This document shows positions 1 to 11,500 of a stretch of DNA of 64,000 nt, in pieces (within the stretch, counting starts at the first letter, position 1; every line of letters starts with the position of its first letter). The position numbers and the translations under genes are program-made. The stretch is from Ptiloglossa arizonensis (lineage: Eukaryota; Arthropoda; Insecta; Hymenoptera; Colletidae): the NCBI RefSeq assembly GCF_051014685.1, contig NW_027478868.1, positions 310,001-374,000 of the forward strand, read 5' to 3'. Under the pieces are notes generated by a model. That model did not search any database. It worked only from the letters and a program-made list of their open reading frames with translations, and was not told the origin of the DNA.

Positions 1-84
1 TTCCCTAGGCCATTCTGGTTAAGCGTTTGGAGCAGCAGAATTGCGAAAAATTTTTGCCTTCTCAACCATTTCTTGGCTTCAAAC

Positions 85-101
85 TCCCATATCTCGCGAA
101 C
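85..101 (-). other. CENP-B-box-like motif (first of many copies)
   Basis: On the minus strand the 17 bases fit NTTCGNNNNANNCGGGN at 8 of the 9 core positions; the only core mismatch is T in place of the C of CGGG. The motif spans the TCGCGA region and recurs in most monomers. Several subtypes lose it: ACTCGCATATC/GAACCG, CTCTCATATC/GAGCGG, CATAACTCG and CTGCCATATC. Motif-bearing and motif-lacking monomers therefore alternate within HORs. The mammalian CENP-B consensus is established knowledge; binding in this organism is not shown. By base frequency alone an 8/9 hit in a 177-bp unit on both strands is expected a few percent of the time. Confidence 0.35.
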
Positions 102-184
102 GGATTGACCTAACCCAAAAATTCCTATTGCGTCTGAAAGTAGAAACTCGCCCGATTACAACGGTATGTGTATTTTTTCCCTAG

Positions 185-361
185 GCCATTCTGGTTAAGC
201 GTTTGGAGCAGCAGAATTGCGAAAAATTTGTTGCCTTCTCAACCATTTCTTGACTTCAAACTCCCATATCTCGCGAACGGATTGACCTAACCCAAAAATT
301 ACTACTGCATCTGAAAGTAGAAGCTCGCCCGATTACAACGGTATGTGTATTTTTTCCCTAG
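185..361 (+). repeat. Representative satellite monomer (177 bp)
   Basis: One complete unit, numbered from the GCC after CCCTAG. In order it holds GGAGCAGCAG, a short A/T dyad tract, CAACCATTTCTTG, the TCGCGA palindrome (NruI site) inside ATCTCGCGAACGG, CCTAACCC, the variable CTACTGCATCTG / CTGTTGCGTCTG block, CTCGCCCGATTACAACGG, GTATGTGTA, and a pyrimidine run ending in the CCTAGG palindrome (AvrII site). The canonical version has 76 G+C of 177 bases and 9 CpG dinucleotides against about 8 expected from its C and G counts. The unit is exactly 59 codons long. Read from GCC, the frame has one stop, the terminal TAG. The length is close to a nucleosome repeat, as in many centromeric satellites, but that similarity alone proves no function. 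Confidence 0.95.
341..361 (+). other. Splice-site-like block (GTATGT...polypyrimidine...TAG), example copy
   Basis: Each monomer ends with ACG|GTATGT, then a T-rich pyrimidine run, then CCCTAG|GCC, so a donor-like hexamer is followed within 21 nt by an acceptor-like tract. A CTAAC branch-point-like motif lies upstream (287-291 here, about 71 nt from the TAG). A 21-nt intron is too short to be spliced. Pairing the donor of one monomer with the acceptor of the next gives 198 nt, a plausible intron size. Whether any transcript uses these signals is unknown. Confidence 0.3.
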
Positions 362-1081
362 GCCATTCTGGTTAATCGTTTGGAGCAGCAGAATTGCGAA
401 AAATTGTTTGCCTTCTCAACCATTTCTTGGCTTCAAACTCCCATATCTCGCGAACGGATTGACCTAACCCAAAAATTCCTGTTGCGTCTGAAAGGAGAAG
501 CTCGCCCGATTACAACGGTATGTGTATTTTTTCCCTAGGCCATTCTGGTTAAGCGTTTGGAGCAGCAGAATTGCGAAAAATTTGTTGCCTTCTCAACCAT
601 TTCTTGGCTTCAAACTCCCATGTCTCGCGAACGGATTGACCTAACCCAAAAATTACTACTGCATCTGAAAGTAGAAGCTCGCCCGATTACAACGGTATGT
701 GTATTTTTTCCCTAGGCCATTCTGGTTAAGCGTTTGGAGCAGCAGAATTGCGAAAAATTTTTTGCCTTCTCAACCATTTCTTGGCTTCAAACTCCCATAT
801 CTCGCGAACGGATTGACCTAACCCAAAAATTCCTGTTGCGTCTGAAAGTAGAAACTCGCCCGATTACAACGGTATGTGTATTTTTTCCCTAGGCCATTCT
901 GGTTAAGCGTTTGGAGCAGCAGAATTGCGAAAAATTTTTGGCCTTCTCAACCATTTCTTGGCTTCAATCTCACATATCTCGCGAACGGATTGACCTAACC
1001 CAAAAATGCCTGTTGCGTCTGAAAGTAGAAACTCGCCCGATTACAACGGTATGTGTATTTTTTCTCTAGGCCATTCTGGTT

Positions 1082-1087
1082 AAGCTT
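1082..1087. other. HindIII-site monomer subtype (first example)
   Basis: A G-to-T change turns TTAAGCGTTTGG into TTAAGCTTTTGG and creates AAGCTT. I located it at 1082, 7630, 12231, 13822, 15769, 18601, 19663, 22495, 25504, 26920, 29929, 30460, 32938, 35770, 38248, 39310, 41788 and 43912. The subtype usually also has GCAGAAGTGCG, TTTGTTGTCTTC, TTAGCTTC and GATTGCAACGG. I saw none right of the LTR insert, so it marks the left-arm HOR families. Confidence 0.85.
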
Positions 1088-1280
1088 TTGGAGCAGCAGA
1101 AGTGCGAAAAATTTGTTGTCTTCTCAACCATTTCTTAGCTTCAAACTCCCATATCTCGCGAACGGATTGACCTAACCCAAAAATTCCTATTGCATCTGAA
1201 AGTAGAAACTCGCCCGATTGCAACGGTATGTGTATTTTTTCCCTAGGCCATTCTGGTTAAGCGTTTGGAGCAGCAGAATT

Positions 1281-1296
1281 GCAAAAAATTTTTTGC
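1281..1296. other. Perfect 16-bp A6T6 palindrome monomer subtype (first example)
   Basis: GCAAAAAATTTTTTGC is fully self-complementary. It arises where the usual TTGCGAAAAATT has G changed to A. The same palindrome is at 7829, 28889, 31898, 34907, 37208, 43049 and 45350. Most other monomers carry the one-mismatch version GCGAAAAATTTTTTGC. A-tract dyads of this kind are expected to bend or to extrude as short hairpins. Any role in chromatin is inference. Confidence 0.85.
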
Positions 1297-2838
1297 CTTC
1301 TCAACCATTTCTTGTCTTCAAACTCCCATATCTCGCGAACGGATTGACCTAACCAAAAAATTCCTATTGCTTCTGAAAGTACAACTCGCCCGATTACAAC
1401 GGTATGTGTATTTTTTCCCTAGGCCATTCTGGTTAAGCGTTTGGAGAAGCAGAATTGCGAAAAATTTTGTGCCTTCTCAACCATTTCTTTGCTTCAAACT
1501 CCCTAATCGCGCGAACGGATTGACCTAACCCAAAAATTCCTGTTGCGTCTGAAAGTAGAAACTCGCCCGATTACAACGGTATGTGTATTTTTTCCCTAGG
1601 CCATTCTGGTTAAGCGTTTCGAGCAGCAGAATTGCGAAAAACTTGTTGTCTTCTCAACCATTTCTTAGCTTCAAACACCCATATCTCGCGAACAGATTGA
1701 CCTAACCCAAAAATTCCTATTGCATCTGAAAGTAGAAACTCGCCCGATTTCAACGGTATGTGTATTTTTTCCCTAAGCCATTCTGGTTAAGCGTTTGGAG
1801 CAGCAGAATTGCGAAAAATTTTTTGCCTTCTCAACCATTTCTTGGCTTCAAACTCCCATATCTCGCGAACGGATTGACCTAACCCAAAAATTACTACTGC
1901 ATCTGAATGTAGAAGCTCGCCCGATTACAACGGTAGGTGTATTTTTTCCCTAGGCCATTCTGGTTAAGCGTTTGGAGAAGCAGAATTGCGAAAAATTTTG
2001 TGCCTTCTCAACCATTTCTTTGCTTCAAACTCCCATATCTCGCGAACGGATTGACCTAACCCAAAAATTCCTGTTGCGTCTGAAAGTAGAAACTCGCCCG
2101 ATTACAACGGTATGTGTATTTTTTCCCTAAGCCATGCTGGTTAAGCGTTTGGAGCAGCAGAATTGCGAAAAATTTTTTGCCTTCTCAACCATTTCTTGGC
2201 TTCAAACTCCCATATCTCGCGAACGGATTGACCTAACCCAAAAATTCCTATTGCGTCTGAAAGTAGAAACTCGCCCGATTACAACGGTATGTGTATTTTT
2301 TCCCTAGGCCATTCTGGTTAAGCGTTTGGAGCAGCAGAATTGCGAAAAATTTGTTGCCTTCTCAACCATTTCTTGACTTCAAACTCCCATATCGCGCGAA
2401 CGGATTGACCTAACCCAAAAATTCCTGTTGCGTCTGAAAGTAGAAACTCGCCCGATTACAACGGTATGTGTATTTTTTCCCTAGGCCATTCTGGTTAAGC
2501 GTTTCGAGCAGCAGAAATGCGAAAAATTTGTTGCCTTCTCAACCAATTCTTGGCTTCAAACTCCCATATCGCGCGAACGGATTGACCTAACCCAAAAATT
2601 CCTGTTGCGTCTGAAAGTAGAAACTCGCCCGATTACAACGGTATGTGTATTTTTTCTCTAGGCCATTCTGGTTAAGCGTTTCGAGCAGCAGAAATGCGAA
2701 AAATTTGTTGCCTTCTCAACCATTTCTTGGCTTCAAACTCCCATATCGCGCGAACGGATTGACCTAACCCAAAAATTCCTATTGCATCTGAAAGTAGAAG
2801 CTCGCCCGATTATAACGGTATGTGTATTTTTTCCCTAG

Positions 2839-3900
2839 GCCATTCTGGTTAAGCGTTTGGAGCAGCAGAATTGCGAAAAATTTTTTGCTATCTCAACCAT
2901 TTCTTGGCTTCAAACTCCCATATCTCGCGAACGGATTGACCTAACCCAAAAATTACTACTGCATCTGAAAGTAGAAGCTCGCCCGATTACAACGGTATGT
3001 ATATTTTTTCCCTAGGCCATTCTGGTTAAGCGTTTGGAGCAGCAGAATTGCGAAAAATTTTTTGCCTTCACAACCATTTCTTGGCTTCAAACTCCCATAT
3101 CTCGCGAACGGATTGACCTAACCCAAAAATGCCTGTTGCGTCTGAAAGTAGAAACTCGCCCGATTACAACGGTATGTGTATTTTTTCCCTAGGCCATTCT
3201 GGTTAAGCGTTTGGAGCAGCAGAATTGCGAAAAATTTGTTGCCTTCTCAACCATTTCTTGGCTTCAAACTCCCATATCTCGCGAACGGATTGTCCTAACC
3301 CAAAAATTACTACTGCATCTGAAAGTAGAAGCTCGCCCGATTACAACGGTAAGTGTATTTTTTCCCTAGGCCATTCTGGTTAAGCGTTTGGAGCAGCAGA
3401 ATTGCGAAAAATTTTTTGCCTTCTCAACCATTTCTTGGCTTCAAACTCCCATATCTCGCGAACGGATTGACCTAACCCAAAAATTACTACTGCATCTGAA
3501 AGTAGAAGCTCGCCCGATTACAACGGTATGTGTATTTTTTCCCTAGGCCATTCTGGTTAAGCGTTTGGAGCAGCAGAATTGCGAAAAATTTTTTGCCTTC
3601 TCAACCATTTCTTGGCTTCAAACTCCCATATCTCGCGAACGGATTGACCTAACCCAAAAATTCCTGTTGCGTCTGAAAGTAAAAACTCGCCCGATTACAA
3701 CGGTATGTGTATTTTTTCCCTAGGCCATTCTGGTTAAGCGTTTGGAGCAGCAGAAGTGCGAAAAATTTGTTGTCTTCTCAACTATTTCTTAGCTTCAAAC
3801 TCCCATATCTCCCGAACGGATTGATCTAACCAAAAAATTCCTATTGCATCTGAAAGTAGAAACTCGCCCGATTACAACGGTGTGTGTATTCTTTCCCTAG
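2839..3900 (+). repeat. First copy of a 6-monomer block duplicated at 1416-bp offset
   Basis: Six monomers with private variants TTTGCTATCTC, GTATGTATATT, GATTGTCCTAACC, GTAAGTGTATT and ATCTCCCGAACGG, all repeated 1416 bp (eight monomers) downstream. The last monomer ends GTGTGTGTATTCTTTCCC here and GTGTGTGTATTTTTTCCC in the second copy, so the copies are similar but not identical. Confidence 0.87.
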
Positions 3901-4254
3901 GCCATTCTGGTTAAGCGTTTGGAGAAGCAGAATTGCGAAAAATTTTGTGCCTTCTCAACCATTTCTTTGCTTCAAACTCCCATATCGCGCGAACGGATTG
4001 ACCTAACCCAAAAATTCCTATTGCATCTGAAAGTAGAAGCTCGCCCGATTATAACGGTATGTGTATTTTTTCCCTAGGCCATTCTGGTTAAGCGTTTGGA
4101 GCAGCAGAATTGCGAAAAATTTTTTGCTATCTCAACCATTTCTTGGCTTCAAACTCCCATATCTCGCGAACGGATTGACCTAACCCAAAAATTCCTGTTG
4201 CATCTGAAAGTGGAAACTCGCCCGATTACAACGGTATGTGTATTTTATCCCTAG

Positions 4255-5316
4255 GCCATTCTGGTTAAGCGTTTGGAGCAGCAGAATTGCGAAAAATTTT
4301 TTGCTATCTCAACCATTTCTTGGCTTCAAACTCCCATATCTCGCGAACGGATTGACCTAACCCAAAAATTACTACTGCATCTGAAAGTAGAAGCTCGCCC
4401 GATTACAACGGTATGTATATTTTTTCCCTAGGCCATTCTGGTTAAGCGTTTGGAGCAGCAGAATTGCGAAAAATTTTTTGCCTTCACAACCATGTCTTGG
4501 CTTCAAACTCCCATATCTCGCGAACGGATTGACCTAACCCAAAAATGCCTGTTGCGTCTGAAAGTAGAAACTCGCCCGATTACAACGGTATGTGTATTTT
4601 TTCCCTAGGCCATTCTGGTTAAGCGTTTGGAGCAGCAGAATTGCGAAAAATTTGTTGCCTTCTCAACCATTTCTTGGCTTCAAACTCCCATATCTCGCGA
4701 ACGGATTGTCCTAACCCAAAAATTACTACTGCATCTGAAAGTAGAAGCTCGCCCGATTACAACGGTAAGTGTATTTTTTCCCTAGGCCATTCTGGTTAAG
4801 CGTTTGGAGCAGCAGAATTGCGACAAATTTTTTGCCTTCTCAACCATTTCTTGGCTTCAAACTCCCATATCTCGCGAACGGAGTGACCTAACCCAAAAAT
4901 TACTACTGCATCTGAAAGTAGAAGCTCGCCCGATTACAACGGTATGTGTATTTTTTCCCTAGGCCATTCTGGTTAAGCGTTTGGAGCAGCAGAATTGCGA
5001 AAAATTTTTTGCCTTCTTAACCATTTCTTGGCTTCAAACTCCCATATCTCGCGAACGGATTGACCTAACCCAAAAATTCCTGTTGCGTCTGAAAGTAGAA
5101 ACTCGCCCGATTACAACGGTATGTGTATTTTTTCCCTAGGCCATTCTGGTTAAGCGTTTGGAGCAGCAGAAGTGCGAAAAATTTGTTGTCTTCTCAACTA
5201 TTTCTTAGCTTCAAACTCCCATATCTCCCGAACGGATTGATCTAACCAAAAAATTCCTATTGCATCTGAAAGTAGAAACTCGCCCGATTACAACGGTGTG
5301 TGTATTTTTTCCCTAG
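4255..5316 (+). repeat. Second copy of the 6-monomer block
   Basis: Matches 2839-3900 at an exact 1416-bp offset (GTATGTATAT 2995 and 4411; TGTCCTAACC 3291 and 4707). Private differences include CGACAAATTT, GGAGTGACC and ACCATGTCTTGG. The duplication therefore predates a few point mutations. Confidence 0.87.
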
Positions 5317-6201
5317 GCCATTCTGGTTAAGCGTTTGGAGCAGCAGAATTGCGAAAAATTTTTTGCTATCTCAACCATTTCTTGGCTTCAAACTCCCATA
5401 TCTCGCCAACGGATTGACCTAACCCAAAAATTCCTGTTGCATCTGAAAGTGGAAACTCGCCCGATTACAACGGTATGTGTATTTTTTCCCTAGGCCATTC
5501 TGGTAAAGCGTTTCGAGCAGCAGAAATGCGAAAAATTTGTTTTCTTCTCAACCATTTCTTAGCTTCAAACACCCATATCTCGCGAACGGATTGACCTAAC
5601 CCAAAAATTCCTATTGCATCTGAAAGTAGAAGCTCGCCCGATTACAACGGTATGTGTATTTTTTCCCTAGGCCATTCTGGTTAAGCGTTTGGAGCAGCAG
5701 AATTGCGAAAAATTTTTTGCCTTCTCAACCATTTCTTAGCTTCAAACACCCATATCTCGCGAACGGATTGACCTAACCCAAAAATTCCTATTGCATCTGA
5801 AAGTAGAAACTCGCCCGATTTCAACGGTATGTGTATTTTTTCCCTAAGCCATTCTGGTCAAGCGTTTGGAGCTGCAGAATTGCGAAAAATTTTTTGCCTT
5901 CTCAACCATTTCTTGCCTTCAAACTCCCATATCTCGCGAACGGATTCACCTAACCAAAAAATTCCTATTGCATCTGAAAGTAGAAACTCGCCCGATTACA
6001 ACGGTATGTGTATTTTTTCCCTAGGACATTCTGGTTAAGCGTTTGGAGCAGAAGAATTGCGAAAAAATTGTTGCCTTCTCAACCATTTCTTGGCTTCAAA
6101 CTCCCATATCTCGCGAACGGATTGACCTAACCCAAAAATTACTACTGCATCTGAAAGTAGAAGCTCGCCCGATTACAACGGTATGTGTATTTTTTCCCTA
6201 G

Positions 6202-8501
6202 GCCATTCTGGTTAAGCGTTTGGAGCAGCAGAATTGCGAAAAATTTTTTGCCTTCTCAACCATTTCTTGGCTTCAAACTCCCATATCTCGCGAACGGATT
6301 GACCTAACCCAAAAATTCCTATTGCGTCTGAAAGTAGAAACTCGCCCGATTACAACGGTATGTGTATTTTTTCCCTAGGCCATTCTGGTTAAGCGTTTGG
6401 AGCAGCAGAATTGCGAAAAATTTGTTGCCTTCTCAACCATTTCTTGACTTCAAACTCCCATATCGCGCGAACGGATTGACCTAACCCAAAAATTCCTGTT
6501 GCGTCTGAAAGTAGAAACTCGCCCGATTACAACGGTATGTGTATTTTTTCTCTAGGCCATTCTGGTTAAGCGTTTCGAGCAGCAGAAATGCGAAAAATTT
6601 GTTGCCTTCTCAACCATTTCTTGGCTTCAAACTCCCATATCTCGCGAACGAATTGACCTAACCCAAAAATTACTACTGCATCTGAAAGTAGAAGCTCGCC
6701 CGATTACAACGGTATGTGTATTTTTTCCCTAGGCCATTCTGGTTAATCGTTTGGAGCAGCAGAATTGCGAAAAATTGTTTGCCTTCTCAACCATTTCTTG
6801 GCTTCAAACTCCCATATCTCGCGAACGGATTGACCTAACCCAAAAATTCCTGTTGCGTCTGAAAGTAGAAACTCGCCCGATTACAACGGTATGTGTATTT
6901 TTTCCCTAGGCCATTCTGGTTAAGCGTTTGGAGCAGCAGAATTGCGAAAAATTTTTTGCCTTCTCAACCATTTCTTGGCTTCAAACTCCCATATCTCGCG
7001 AACGGATTGACCTAACCCAAAAATTCCTATTGCGTCTGAAAGTAGAAACTCGCCCGATTACAACGGTATGTGTATTTTTTCCCTAGGCCATTCTGGTTAA
7101 GCGTTTGCAGCAGCAGAATTGCGAAAAATTTGTTGCCTTCTCAACCATTTCTTGGCTTCAAACTCCCATGTCTCGCGAACGGATTGACCTAACCCAAAAA
7201 TTACTACTGCATCTGAAAGTAGAAGCTCGCCCGATTACAACGGTATGTGTATTTTTTCCCTAGGCCATTCTGGTTAAGCGTTTGGAGCAGCAGAATTGCG
7301 AAAAATTTTTTGCCTTCTCAACCATTTCTTGGCTTCAAACTCCCATATCTCGCGAACGGATTGACCTAACCCAAAAATTCCTGTTGCGTCTGAAAGTAGA
7401 AACTCGCCCGATTACAACGGTATGTGTATTTTTTCCCTAGGCCATTCTGGTTAAGCGTTTGGAGCAGCAGAATTGCGAAAAATTTTTGGCCTTCTCAACC
7501 ATTTCTTGGCTTCAATCTCACATATCTCGCGAACGGATTGACCTAACCCAAAAATGCCTGTTGCGTCTGAAAGTAGAAACTCGCCCGATTACAACGGTAT
7601 GTGTATTTTTTCTCTAGGCCATTCTGGTTAAGCTTTTGGAGCAGCAGAAGTGCGAAAAATTTGTTGTCTTCTCAACCATTTCTTAGCTTCAAACTCCCAT
7701 ATCTCGCGAACGGATTGACATAACCCAAAAATTCCTATTGCATCTGAAAGTAGAAACTCGCCCGATTGCAACGGTATGTGTATTTTTTCCCTAGGCCATT
7801 CTGGTTAAGCGTTTGGAGCAGCAGAATTGCAAAAAATTTTTTGCCTTCTCAACCATTTCTTGTCTTCAAACTCCCATATCTCGCGAACGGATTGACCTAA
7901 CCAAAAAATTCCTATTGCTTCTGAAAGTACAACTCGCCCGATTACAACGGTATGTGTATTTTTTCCCTAGGCCATTCTGGTTAAGCGTTTGGAGAAGCAG
8001 AATTGCGAAAAATTTTGTGCCTTCTCAACCATTTCTTTGCTTCAAACTCCCATATCGCGCGAACGGATTGACCTAACCCAAAAATTCCTGTTGCGTCTGA
8101 AAGTAGAAACTCGCCCGATTACAACGGTATGTGTATTTTTTCCCTAGGCCATTCTGGTTAAGCGTTTGGAGCAGCAGAATTGCGAAAAACTTGTTGTCTT
8201 CTCAACCATTTCTTAGCTTCAAACACCCATATCTCGCGAACAGATTGACCTAACCCAAAAATTCCTATTGCATCTGAAAGTAGAAACTCGCCCGATTTCA
8301 ACGGTATGTGTATTTTTTCCCTAAGCCATTCTGGTTAAGCGTTTGGAGCAGCAGAATTGCGAAAAATTTTTTGCCTTCTCAACCATTTCTTGGCTTCAAA
8401 CTCCCATATCTCGCGAACGGATTGACCTAACCCAAAAATTACTACTGCATCTGAATGTAGAAGCTCGCCCGATTACAACGGTAGGTGTATTTTTTCCCTA
8501 G
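6202..8501 (+). repeat. Right copy of the 11-13-monomer segmental duplication
   Basis: Thirteen monomers matching 9-1953 in variant order. It has extra monomers near 6376-6550 and between the GTTAATCG monomer and the CATGTCTCGCG monomer. The gains are whole 177-bp units, so the copies differ by in-register unequal exchange. The match stops after the GGTAGGTG monomer: the next unit is GGAGAAGCAG in the left copy and GGAGCAGCAG here. Confidence 0.85.
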
Positions 8502-11500
8502 GCCATTCTGGTTAAGCGTTTGGAGCAGCAGAATTGCGAAAAATTTTTTGCCTTCTCAACCATTTCTTGGCTTCAAACTCCCATATCTCGCGAACGGATT
8601 GACCTAACCCAAAAATTCCTGTTGCGTCTGAAAGTAGAAGCTCGCCCGATTACAACGGTATGTGTATTTTTTCCCTAGGCCATTCTGGTTAAGCGTTTGG
8701 AGCAGCAGCATTGCGAAAAATTTTGTGCCTTCTCAACCATTTCTTTGCTTCAAACTCCCATATCGCGCGAACGGATTGACCTAACCCAAAAATGCCTGTT
8801 GCGTCTGAAAGTAGAAACTCGCTCGATTACAACGGTATGTGTATTTTTTCCCTAGGCCATTCTGGTTAAGCGTTTGGAGCAGCAGAAGTGCGAAAAATTT
8901 GTTGTCTTCTCAACCATTTCTTAGCTTCAAACTACCATATCTCGCGAAGGGATTGACCTAACCCAAAAATTCCTATTGCATCTGAAAGTAGAAACTCGCC
9001 CGATTGCAACGGTATGTGTATTTTTTCCCTAGGCCATTCTGGTTAAGCGTTTCGAGCAGCAGAATTGCGAAAAATTTGTTGTCTTCTCAACCATTTCTTA
9101 GCTTCAAACACCCATATCTCGCGAACGGATTGACCTAACCCAAAAATTCCTATTGCATCTGAAAGTAGAAGCTCGCCCGATTACAACGGTATGTGTATTT
9201 TTTCCCTAGGCCATTCTGGTTGAGCGTTTGGAGCAGCAGAATTGCGAAAAATTTTTTGCCTTCTCAACCATTTCTTGGCTTGAAACTCCCATATCTCGCG
9301 AACGGATTGACCTAACCCAAAAATTACTACTGCATCTGAATGTAGAAGCTCGCCCGATTACAACGGTATGTGTATTTTTTCCCTAGGCCATTCTGGTTAA
9401 GCGTTTGGAGAAGCAGAATTGCGAAAAATTTTGTGCCTTCTCAACCATTTCTTTGCTTCAAACTCCCAAATCGCGCGAACGGATTGACCTAACCCAAAAA
9501 TTCCTGTTGCGTCTGAAAGTAGAAACTCGTCCGATTACAACGGTATGTGTATTTTTTCCCTAGGCCATTCTGGTTAAGAGTTTGGTGCAGCAGAATTGCG
9601 AAAAATTTGTTGCCTTCTCAACCATTTCTTGACTTCAAACTCCCATATCGCGCGAACGGATTGACCTAACCCAAAAATTCCTGTTGCGTCTGAAAGTAGA
9701 AACTCGCCCGATTACAACGGTATGTGAATTTTTTCCCTAGGCCATTCTGGTTAAGCGTTTCGAGCAGCAGAAATGCGAAAAATTTGTTGTCTTCTCAACC
9801 ATTTCTTAGCTTCAAACACCTATATCTCGCGAACGGATTGACCTAACCCAAAAATTCCTATTGCATCTGAAAGTAGAAACTCGCCCGATTTCAACGGTAT
9901 GTGTATTTTTTCCCTAAGCCATTCTGGTTAAGCGTTTGGAGCAGCAGAATTGCGAAAAATTTTTTGCCTTCTCAACCATTTCTTGGCTTCAAACTCCCAT
10001 ATCTCGCGAACGGATTGACCTAACCCAAAAATTCCTGTTGCGTCTGAAAGTAGAAACTCGCCCGATTACAACGGTATGTGTATTTTTTCCCTAGGCCATT
10101 CTGGTTAAGCGTTTCGAGCAGCAGAAATGCGAAAAATTTGTTGTCTTCTCAACCATTTCTTAGCTTCAAACACCCATATCTCGCGAACGGATTGACCTAA
10201 CCCAAAAATTCCTATTGCATCTGAAAGTAGAAACTCGCCCGATTTCAACGGTATGTGTATTTTTTCCCTAAGCCATTCTGGTTAAGCGTTTGGAGCAGCA
10301 GAATTGCGAAAAATTTTTTGCCTTCTCAACCATTTCTTGCCTTCAAACTCCCATATCTCGCGAACGGATTGACCTAACCAAAAAATTCCTATTGCATCTG
10401 AAAGTAGAAACTCGCCCGATTACAACGGTATGTGTATTTTTTCCCCAGGCCATTCTGGTTAAGCGTTTGGAGCAGCAGAATTGCGGAAAATTTGTTGCCT
10501 TCTCAACCATTTCTTGGCTTCAAACTCCCATATCTCGCGAACGGATTGACGTAACCCAAAAATTACTACTGCATCTGAAAGTAGAAGCTCGCCCGATTAC
10601 AACGGTATGTGTATTTTTTCCCTAGGCCATTCTGGTTAAGCGTTTGGAGCAGCAGAATTGCGAAAAATTTTTTGCCTTCTCAACCATTTCTTGGCTTCAA
10701 ACTCCCATATCTCGCGAACGGATTGACCTAACCCAAAAATTCCTGTTGCGTCTGAAAGTAGAAACTCGCCCGATTACAACGGTATGTGTATTTTTTCATT
10801 AGGCCATTCTGATTAAGCGTTTGGAGCAGCAGAATTGCGAAAAATTTTTTGCCTTCTCAACCATTTCTTGCCTTCAAACTCCCATATCTCGCGAACGGAT
10901 TGACCTAACCAAAAAATTCCTATTGCATCTGAAAGTAGAAACCCGCCCGATTACAACGGTATGTGTATTTTTTCCCTAGGCCATTCTGGTTAAGCGTTTG
11001 GAGCAGCAGAATTGCGAAAAATTTGTTGCCTTCTCAACCATTTCTTGGCTTCAAACTCCCATATCTCGCGAACGGATTGACCTAACCCAAAAATTACTAC
11101 TGCATCTGAAAGTAGAAACTCGCCCGATTGCAACGGTATGTGTATTTTTTCCCTAGGCCATTCTGGTTAAGCGTTTGGAGCAGCAGAATTGCGAAAAATT
11201 TTTTGCCTTCTCAACCATTTCTTGTCTTCGAACTCCCATATCTCGCGAACGGATTGACCTAACCCAAAAATTACTACTGCATCTGAATGTAGAAGCTCGC
11301 CCGATTACAACGGTATGTGTATTTTTTCCCTAGGCCATTCTGGTTAAGCGTTTGGAGCAGCAGAATTGCGAAAAATTTTTTGCCTTCTCAACCATTTCTT
11401 GGCTTGAAACTCCCATATCTCGCGAACGGATTGACCTGACCCAAAAATTTCTACTGCATCTGAATGTAGAAGCTCGCCCGATTACAACGGTATGTGTATT

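Larger units (their letters stand above)
9..1953 (+). repeat. Left copy of an 11-13-monomer segmental duplication
   Basis: Eleven monomers whose variant order recurs at 6202-8501. Shared private variants include GTTAATCG (371 and 6742), CATGTCTCGCG, TTCAATCTCACAT, the HindIII-bearing monomer (1082 and 7630), the 176-bp monomer with GTACAACTCG, GAACAGATTG, and GGTAGGTG at the end. The offset is 6371 bp at the start and 6548 bp later, because the second copy has gained one whole monomer. Confidence 0.85.

Noticed and set aside
116..125. Telomere-like CCTAACC in every monomer (insect telomere is TTAGG)
   Set aside because: Only about one telomeric unit per monomer and never in tandem. CCTAA is short enough to occur by chance.
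323..345. Second CENP-B-like match at CCCGATTACAACGG
   Set aside because: Only 7 of 9 core bases match. A match this weak is expected about every second 177-bp unit by chance when both strands are searched.
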